From Sulfuriferula sp. (lineage in GTDB: Bacteria; Pseudomonadota; Gammaproteobacteria; Burkholderiales; Sulfuriferulaceae): a stretch of 61,415 bases of DNA. The position numbers were made by a program, and so were the translations under genes. This document shows positions 55,783 through 61,415 of this stretch, in pieces. The notes beneath the pieces were generated by a model that was not told where the DNA came from, did not search any database, and was given only the letters and a program-made list of their open reading frames with translations. The stretch covers positions 1 to 61,415 of the forward strand of contig JABFSE010000011.1 in the NCBI GenBank assembly GCA_013140765.1, read 5' to 3'. Positions within the stretch are counted from its first letter, which is position 1, and each line of letters begins with the position of its first letter.

Positions 55783-58653
55783 ATGCAAACTGTATCAAGC
55801 TCGGTGTCTGAGGTGGCGATTCCCGCGTCATTAGCGACGCATTGTTATGCGCCTGAAGCGACAGGATTGGCGGATTATAAAATCATCCGCCGTAATGGCT
55901 CAGTCGTTGGTTTTGAGCCGTCTAAAATCGCAATCGCGCTGACTAAGGCTTTTATTGCAGTGCATGGTGGTCAGGCGGCGGCATCGGCGCGGATACGTGA
56001 GCTGGTTGATCAATTGACCGCAGGCGTGGTGCAGGCGTTGATGCGCCGCCAACCGCACGGTGGCACATGCCACATTGAAGATATACAAGATCAGGTTGAG
56101 CTGGCACTAATGCGCTCAGGTGAGCACGACACGGCGCGTGCTTATGTGCTTTATCGCGAAAAACGTAATCAGGAACGTGCCGCACATGAAGCCACCACCA
56201 CTGCGCCAGTAATACACGTGTTGGACAATGGTGTGAGCCAGCCGCTGGATATGGCGGCATTACGTGCTATTGTGGCAACGGCGTGTGAGGGTTTGCACAG
56301 TGATGTCAATGTTGACACCATCATGCAAGCGGCTACACGCGATTTATATGACGGCGTGCCTGTCGCTGAGGTAGAAAAAGCCTTGGTGCTGGCGGCGCGA
56401 GCTGGCATAGAGCAAGACCCTGATTATGCCTTTGTTACCGCGCGTTTGTTGCTGAATTCTATTCGCCATGAAGTTTTAGGTCGCAGTGTGTTATCAGCTG
56501 AAATGGCGGAGGCCTATCCTACCTATTTCACCGCGTATATTAAAAAAGGCATAGAAGCAGAATTGCTGGATCCGCGTTTAGCGCAATTTGATTTGGCTAA
56601 ATTGAGCCAGGCTTTGGTTGCCAGCCGTGATGATAATTTTGAATACTTGGGTTTGCAGACATTGTATGACCGTTACTTCTTGCACATCGAAGAACGTCGC
56701 ATAGAGCTACCACAATCATTCTTCATGCGTGTGGCGATGGGCTTGGCGTTGAACGAAATTGACCGTGAAGCGCGTGCAATTGAATTCTACAACGTGTTGT
56801 CGAGCTTTGATTTCATGAGCTCTACGCCTACCCTGTTCAATGCGGGTACACGTCATAGCCAGTTGTCCTCTTGCTATTTGACCACCGTGTCTGATGACTT
56901 GGATGGCATTTATCAAGCGATTAAAGAAAACGCTATGTTGCAGAAATACGCAGGTGGTTTGGGCAACGACTGGACACCTGTACGCTCATTGGGTGCGCGC
57001 ATCAAGGGTACGAATGGCAAATCACAAGGCGTAGTGCCGTTCCTGAAAGTGGTGAACGATACCGCTGTGGCAGTCAATCAGGGCGGCAAGCGCAAGGGCG
57101 CGGTGTGCGCGTACTTGGAAACTTGGCACTTAGATATAGAAGAATTTCTGGAACTGCGTAAAAATACAGGTGACGATCGCCGCCGCACGCATGACATGAA
57201 CACATCGAACTGGATACCTGATCTGTTCATGAAGCGTGTCATGGAAAACGCTGAATGGACGTTGTTCAGCCCGTCTGACGTGCCTGATTTACACGATTTG
57301 TACGGCAAAGCCTTTGAAGTCGCTTACACCAAATACGAAGCTAAAGCCGATGCAGGCGATATTAAATTCTTCAAGCGTGTGCCTGCGACTCAGCTATGGC
57401 GCAAGATGTTAAGCATGTTGTTTGAAACAGGTCATCCTTGGATTACCTTCAAAGATCCATGCAATATCCGCAGCCCACAACAGCACGTAGGCGTGGTGCA
57501 TAGCTCTAATTTATGCACAGAAATCACATTGAATACGTCCGAAAGCGAAATCGCCGTATGTAATCTGGGTTCAGTTAACCTGGTTGCGCATCTGGAAGAT
57601 GACGGCAAGGGCGGCAAAAAGCTGAATCTGGAAAAAATGCAGCGCACCATTAAAATCGCCATGCGTATGCTCGATAACGTCGTTGATGTGAATTTTTACG
57701 CGGTCGGCAAAGCGCGTAATTCCAACCTCAAACATCGTCCAGTGGGCTTGGGTATTATGGGTTTCCAAGATTGCTTGCACAGTATGCGCGTACCTTACGC
57801 ATCGGAAGCGGCGGTTGAATTCTCCGATCGTTCTATGGAAGCGGTTTGCTACTATGCTTATTGGGCATCAACTGAGCTGGCGGCCGAGCGTGGTCGTTAT
57901 TCCTCGTTCGCGGGTTCATTGTGGGATAGGGGCATCTTGCCGCAAGACACACTGGCAATGCTGGCGCAAGAGCGCGGTGGTTATTTAGAAGTCGATAGCT
58001 CCAGCACGCTGGATTGGGATGCTTTACGTGCAAAAATAAAATTGCACGGTATGCGTAATTCCAACTGCGTAGCGATTGCGCCAACCGCGACTATTTCCAA
58101 TATTGTCGGCGTGTCAGCGTGTATCGAGCCTGCGTATCAAAACATCTACGTGAAATCGAATTTGTCAGGCGAATTCACCATGACTAACGCTTATATGGTG
58201 CGCGAACTGAAAGCGTTGAAACTATGGGATGAAGTCATGGTCGGCGATATTAAGTACTTCGACGGCTCACTCGCCAAAATCGACCGCGTACCTGCTGAAT
58301 TGCGTACCTTGTATGCGACCGCATTTGAAATAGATACGCACTGGATGGTGGAATGCGCATCACGTCGCCAAAAATGGATAGACCAGGCGCAAAGCCTGAA
58401 TATCTACATGGCAGGTGCATCAGGCAAAAAACTGGATGAAACTTACAAATTGGCATGGGTACGCGGTTTGAAAACCACCTATTACTTGCGTACTTTGGGC
58501 GCAACCAGCGCAGAAAAATCCACAGGCAAAGGTGGCGAGTTGAACGCTGTTAGCGCACACGCACCGAGTGCGGTGGCGAGCGCAGACAACACACCTGCCA
58601 CCGAAGTGAAATTTTGCGCGATTGATGACCCAACTTGCGAATCTTGCCAATAA
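55783..58653 (+). CDS. nrdA: Ribonucleotide reductase class Ia, large subunit
   Basis: 956 residues, longer than the E. coli enzyme because of an N-terminal ATP cone (about 28-120, KIIRRNGSVVGFEPSKIAIAL) and a second, cone-like region to about 240. Catalytic residues: SQLSSCYLTTV (first redox Cys), SSNLCTEITLNTSESEIAVCNLGSVNL (Asn, Cys radical, Glu and second Cys). The C-terminal CESC (DPTCESCQ) is the thioredoxin shuttle. Makes dNDPs aerobically. AAGGAG precedes the ATG. Confidence 0.96.
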   Translation: MQTVSSSVSEVAIPASLATHCYAPEATGLADYKIIRRNGSVVGFEPSKIAIALTKAFIAVHGGQAAASARIRELVDQLTAGVVQALMRRQPHGGTCHIEDIQDQVELALMRSGEHDTARAYVLYREKRNQERAAHEATTTAPVIHVLDNGVSQPLDMAALRAIVATACEGLHSDVNVDTIMQAATRDLYDGVPVAEVEKALVLAARAGIEQDPDYAFVTARLLLNSIRHEVLGRSVLSAEMAEAYPTYFTAYIKKGIEAELLDPRLAQFDLAKLSQALVASRDDNFEYLGLQTLYDRYFLHIEERRIELPQSFFMRVAMGLALNEIDREARAIEFYNVLSSFDFMSSTPTLFNAGTRHSQLSSCYLTTVSDDLDGIYQAIKENAMLQKYAGGLGNDWTPVRSLGARIKGTNGKSQGVVPFLKVVNDTAVAVNQGGKRKGAVCAYLETWHLDIEEFLELRKNTGDDRRRTHDMNTSNWIPDLFMKRVMENAEWTLFSPSDVPDLHDLYGKAFEVAYTKYEAKADAGDIKFFKRVPATQLWRKMLSMLFETGHPWITFKDPCNIRSPQQHVGVVHSSNLCTEITLNTSESEIAVCNLGSVNLVAHLEDDGKGGKKLNLEKMQRTIKIAMRMLDNVVDVNFYAVGKARNSNLKHRPVGLGIMGFQDCLHSMRVPYASEAAVEFSDRSMEAVCYYAYWASTELAAERGRYSSFAGSLWDRGILPQDTLAMLAQERGGYLEVDSSSTLDWDALRAKIKLHGMRNSNCVAIAPTATISNIVGVSACIEPAYQNIYVKSNLSGEFTMTNAYMVRELKALKLWDEVMVGDIKYFDGSLAKIDRVPAELRTLYATAFEIDTHWMVECASRRQKWIDQAQSLNIYMAGASGKKLDETYKLAWVRGLKTTYYLRTLGATSAEKSTGKGGELNAVSAHAPSAVASADNTPATEVKFCAIDDPTCESCQ

Positions 58654-58669
58654 TAATTAGAGGATGAAT

Positions 58670-59791
58670 ATGCTGAATTTTGAAGACACTTTTACCGACA
58701 CCATCAAACCCGTGCCGCCACTAGGCGCGGTGGCTGGTTCAACTCACGACGGCGCGATTCCCAGCGGCGTTGCCTTGCGCGTCCGTGCGGAAGACAAACG
58801 CATCATCAACGGCACTGCCGACGTGAATCAACTGGTTCCGTTCAAATACAAATGGGCGTGGGATAAATACCTGTCAGGTTGCGCCAACCACTGGATGCCG
58901 CAAGAAATCAACATGAGCCGCGACATCGCGCAGTGGAAAGACCCAACCGCGCTGACCGAAGATGAGCGTCGCTTAGTCAAGCGCAATCTGGGCTTCTTTG
59001 TGACAGCGGATAGTCTGGCTGCGAACAACATCGTACTCGGCACTTACCGCCACATCACCGCGCCAGAATGCCGCCAGTACCTGCTGCGCCAGGCGTTTGA
59101 AGAAGCGATACACACCCACGCTTATCAATATATTGTTGAAAGTTTGGGTCTGGATGAGGCGGAAGTGTTCAACGCATATCATGAAGTCGAAAGCATACGT
59201 GACAAGGACAACTTCCTGATTCCGTTCATCGAGACGCTCACCAACCCTGAGTTCAAAACAGGCACGCTGGAAAACGACCAGAAGCTGTTGAAGTCATTGA
59301 TCGTCTTCGCCTGCATCATGGAAGGCCTGTTCTTCTACGTCGGCTTTGTGCAAATCCTCGCACTTGGTCGCCAGAACAAAATGACCGGCGCCGCAGAGCA
59401 ATACCAGTACATCCTGCGCGACGAATCCATGCACTGTAACTTCGGCATAGATTTAATCAACACCATCAAGCTGGAAAATCCACAGTTATGGACGCCTGAA
59501 TTCCGCGCTGAAATCAAAGCCTTGTTCCTCAAAGGCGTAGAGCTGGAATACCGCTACGCCGAAGACACCATGCCACGCGGCGTGCTGGGGCTGAATTCCA
59601 GCATGTTCAAAGAATACCTGCGTTTCATCGCCAATCGTCGTTGCCAGCAGATTGGCCTCGATGAGTTGTTCGAGAACGCACCAAATCCATTCCCGTGGAT
59701 GTCTGAGATGATAGATTTGAAGAAAGAGAAAAACTTCTTTGAGACTCGGGTGACTGAGTATCAGACGGGTGGGGCGTTGAGCTGGGATTGA
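58670..59791 (+). CDS. nrdB: Ribonucleotide reductase class Ia, small subunit
   Basis: 373 residues from the ATG at 58670 with AGAGG six bases upstream; the ATG six bases earlier has no room for a ribosome site. Four-helix ferritin fold with iron ligands in [27 protein letters not shown] and [15 protein letters not shown], and the tyrosyl-radical Tyr near AYQY. Needs a Fe-O-Fe or Mn/Fe centre. Followed by a terminator. Confidence 0.95.
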   Translation: MLNFEDTFTDTIKPVPPLGAVAGSTHDGAIPSGVALRVRAEDKRIINGTADVNQLVPFKYKWAWDKYLSGCANHWMPQEINMSRDIAQWKDPTALTEDERRLVKRNLGFFVTADSLAANNIVLGTYRHITAPECRQYLLRQAFEEAIHTHAYQYIVESLGLDEAEVFNAYHEVESIRDKDNFLIPFIETLTNPEFKTGTLENDQKLLKSLIVFACIMEGLFFYVGFVQILALGRQNKMTGAAEQYQYILRDESMHCNFGIDLINTIKLENPQLWTPEFRAEIKALFLKGVELEYRYAEDTMPRGVLGLNSSMFKEYLRFIANRRCQQIGLDELFENAPNPFPWMSEMIDLKKEKNFFETRVTEYQTGGALSWD

Positions 59792-59803
59792 TGAATGAGT
59801 GAG

Positions 59804-59831
59804 AAAAAGGCGCATGGGAATGCGCCTTTTT
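59804..59831 (+). terminator. Terminator after nrdB
   Basis: AAAAAGGCGCA and TGCGCCTTTTT with a short loop. Confidence 0.85.
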
Positions 59832-59924
59832 ATTGGGTGTAGTGTAAAAGTTAAACCTTGATGCGATGTTGTATGAATGTGGAAGTATGTAGCCCCTCGT
59901 GTGAAATATACGGGGATATTGCAA

Positions 59925-59945
59925 CTGCCTAAATTAATTAGGTAG
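59925..59945. promoter_or_regulatory. Palindrome upstream of RelE-like gene
   Basis: CTGCCTAAATTAATTAGGTAG, an inverted repeat with one mismatch, 29 bases before the ATG; a candidate operator for the XRE antitoxin of the pair. Confidence 0.45.
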
Positions 59946-59973
59946 CTTGACGAAATATACCTTGGTCGGTATT

Positions 59974-60423
59974 ATGTATAAACTAAATATTGAGCATGAT
60001 GCCCAAACCGATTTGAAATCTATGATCGATAAGGGAGGAAATGAGAGGGAGTGTGCTACGAATATACTAGCGCTTCTATCAGAAATGAAGGCGAATCAAG
60101 CATTACTTGGTTCGTTGTTAGATCATGGATTTGAGAACAATATATTTAATGTTAATCGTTTTCAGACTTTCTGGCGTAGTCATGATGTCTGGCGACTGAA
60201 AATGTTTGAATGGGATTTTTCTCGGACAAAAAAGAATGCAATTCCTTACCGTATTATCTATGCTTACGATGTTAAGTGTTCAACTTTTAGAATTTTGGCC
60301 GTAGTTAATCGGAATTTATTTAATTATGAAGACAACCATCCAACTACCCAACGAGTTCTCAGCGCATATAGCGAGCTCGGGCTCCCAATACACAAATTCA
60401 CTCTTGGGAAACACAAACATTAG
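59974..60423 (+). CDS. RelE/HigB-like toxin candidate
   Basis: 149 residues from the ATG at 59974 (MYKLNIEHDAQTDLKSMI), where RelE-superfamily proteins start; a TTG 27 bases earlier is possible. Further patterns PYRIIYAYDVKCSTFRILAVV and RNLFNYEDNHP fit a RelE-like sheet. Longer than usual RelE (about 90) because of an extra helical middle. The next gene overlaps by 98 bases. Base composition is more A/T-rich than in the nrd genes, suggesting acquisition. Confidence 0.6.
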   Translation: MYKLNIEHDAQTDLKSMIDKGGNERECATNILALLSEMKANQALLGSLLDHGFENNIFNVNRFQTFWRSHDVWRLKMFEWDFSRTKKNAIPYRIIYAYDVKCSTFRILAVVNRNLFNYEDNHPTTQRVLSAYSELGLPIHKFTLGKHKH

Positions 60424-60796
60424 TACTACGACAAGCTGTGCTGGGTTTTTCTTTGTAGTTAGCCCTGTTCAACAAGAAAACTCGTCGAAAGATATTGATT
60501 GTTTTATTGAAGAATTGCTCACGAAAGATAAATCATTAGAGCATGATTTAAGTGAAGGTCGAAAATGGGCCGCGGAAGTCTTATATGCTGAACATCCCGA
60601 ATCATTAAAGACATTGCGTCTGAAAATGGGCTATTCACAAGTACAACTGGCTGAAAAAATAGGTATGAAGCAGCCAAATATTTGCGAATTTGAAGCCGGT
60701 AAGCGTAAACCAAATATTGATACTTTAGTACGTCTGGCTGATGCGCTTGGCACGACCGCCGATGTAGTGCTTAAGTCAATAAGCCCTTTGGAGTAA
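60326..60796 (+). CDS. XRE-family HTH protein, probable antitoxin
   Basis: 156 residues if started at 60326. The C-terminal half has a clear HTH_3 domain (LKTLRLKMGYSQVQLAEKIG, then MKQPNICEFEAGKRKPNIDTLVRLADALG). The N-terminal 60 residues, which overlap the toxin gene by 98 bases, look low in constraint (many Ser, Thr, Asn), so the true start may be further in; no good internal ATG exists before residue 90, a TTG at 60404 is the nearest option. Expected to bind the palindrome at 59925. Confidence 0.7.
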   Translation: MKTTIQLPNEFSAHIASSGSQYTNSLLGNTNISTTTSCAGFFFVVSPVQQENSSKDIDCFIEELLTKDKSLEHDLSEGRKWAAEVLYAEHPESLKTLRLKMGYSQVQLAEKIGMKQPNICEFEAGKRKPNIDTLVRLADALGTTADVVLKSISPLE

Positions 60797-60802
60797 AACA
60801 TA

Positions 60803-61249
60803 ATGAATCGCTATATACATACCATTTACTGTGATGATGTTCGGCTTGAGGTTGGTAATAAACAATCACTAATGGGTATCTACGCCAGTGAATTGTGGGT
60901 TTCTGATTGCCCTGTCATGCTCCCGAAGATTTGTATAGTTGTAAATGTTTCAACTCCTGTAGACCAGCCTTTTAAAAAATTAATCTTAAGAATTACAAAA
61001 GATGATGAGGTATTAATCGAGGCTCCTTTGATTGGTGATCAACAACAAGATATCCAGCAAGGTTTCATTGAAAATGGCAACGAACAGGATGATCCGGATC
61101 GAAGGATTGCTATAGTCGGAACATTTGTGCTTTCACCATTTAATATTGAAAAAAACAGTGTTTTGCGGGTTCTTGCAGACACTGAGATTGGTGAATTAAA
61201 AGGCTCTCCATTGAAAATTAAAATTGGTCAACATCCCTTAGCTGTGTGA
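60803..61249 (+). CDS. DUF6941-like hypothetical protein
   Basis: 148 residues. The opening YIHTIYCDDVRLEVGNKQSL followed by MGIYASELWV resembles the DUF6941 group of small proteins found in accessory regions; that assignment is from memory and tentative. No membrane segment or signal; beta-rich. Starts six bases after the XRE gene, so may be co-transcribed. Function unknown. Confidence 0.55.
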   Translation: MNRYIHTIYCDDVRLEVGNKQSLMGIYASELWVSDCPVMLPKICIVVNVSTPVDQPFKKLILRITKDDEVLIEAPLIGDQQQDIQQGFIENGNEQDDPDRRIAIVGTFVLSPFNIEKNSVLRVLADTEIGELKGSPLKIKIGQHPLAV

Positions 61250-61295
61250 GCAATTTAGAAAAACATGGGTTCTAGTTCGGCTATGTATAACGGGG

Positions 61296-61415
61296 TCAGA
61301 TACCGTCTTGAATAGCAAGCCCCTTATTAGCGAAATTAGCATCAAATGGCTTGCCAGACTTCACTACGCCATAGATAAGGTGGACGAGTTTACGCATCGC
61401 CGCGCCGATAACCGC
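61296..61415 (-). pseudogene. C-terminus of IS110-type transposase, cut by window edge
   Basis: 39 residues on the minus strand (AVIGAAMRKLVHLIYGVVKS, then GKPFDANFANKGLAIQDGI, stop), matching the end of IS110/IS1111-family transposases. Whether the element is complete beyond the window cannot be told, so 'pseudogene' stands for a partial mobile element. The region 61250-61295 next to it shows no inverted repeats. Confidence 0.75.

Noticed and set aside
59947-59975. TTGACG-N17-TATTAT promoter match
   Set aside because: Transcription would start after the ATG at 59974, which is the natural family start of the RelE-like protein; probably chance in A/T-rich sequence.

Overview
The window looks like a chromosomal segment of a betaproteobacterium, probably an autotrophic or C1-type member of the Nitrosomonadales. 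This rests on the tkt-gap-pgk-pyk-fba operon, including what looks like a Calvin-cycle subtype class II aldolase, a cbb3 oxidase locus ccoNOQP-GHIS, NtrBC/glnA with a sigma54 promoter, and the general gene style. GC is moderate (about half, judged by eye). The genus is not settled.

Layout: 1-86 is the start of an ABC-F ATPase. 140-3357 is a phosphonate-type periplasmic binding protein overlapping a HAMP-PAS-GGDEF-EAL protein. 3396-6989 holds argA, rsmE, a thioredoxin-fold protein and an inositol-monophosphatase-family protein. 7125-14060 is the carbon-metabolism operon, closed by a strong terminator. 14143-17231 is a small defence/addiction islet: a one-polypeptide restriction-modification enzyme and hicAB. 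A tRNA-Met, rpmE, a membrane glycosyltransferase and mobA follow.

20101-23833 (minus strand) is the most interesting block. In transcription order it encodes a DoxX-like membrane protein, an ECF sigma factor, a zinc-type anti-sigma factor, an HvfA-like Cys peptide ending in a GKCG-EGKCG tail, a second Cys peptide built of six 11-residue AKCAADKK repeats, a DUF692/MNIO enzyme and a DUF2063/HvfC partner. This has the composition of a copper-stress RiPP pathway in which one enzyme appears to serve two precursors that share a signal-proximal motif but carry different Cys cores. A near-consensus sigmaE-type promoter (GGAACCT, 16 bp, TCTGA) precedes the repeat peptide.

23896-29086 carries cyaY, lptM-lysA, a HigBA-like toxin-antitoxin pair flanked by two copies of a palindromic repeat, and ntrC/ntrB. 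29215-33651 has a DUF4124 protein, glnA with NtrC and sigma54 sites, a rhodanese, aroE-mtgA and tRNA-Phe. 33800-38364 has a four-fold-repeat membrane protein and a four-gene signalling cluster (diguanylate cyclase, HATPase, STAS, SpoIIE phosphatase). 38405-43133 has ridA, recG, a second phosphonate-type binding protein, ubiC and ubiA.

43138-52826 is the respiratory block: Rrf2 regulator, SCO1, ccoNOQP, ccoG, a long FixH, ccoI, ccoS and an uncatalogued 35-residue membrane peptide. 52903-55459 (minus) holds a DUF1841 protein, a FIST protein, nth and an unknown gene. 55783-59791 is nrdAB behind a promoter region with a NrdR-type box, a DnaA box and 11-bp tandem repeats. The right end (59947-61415) is accessory: a RelE-like/XRE pair, a DUF6941-like protein and the C-terminus of an IS110-type transposase.
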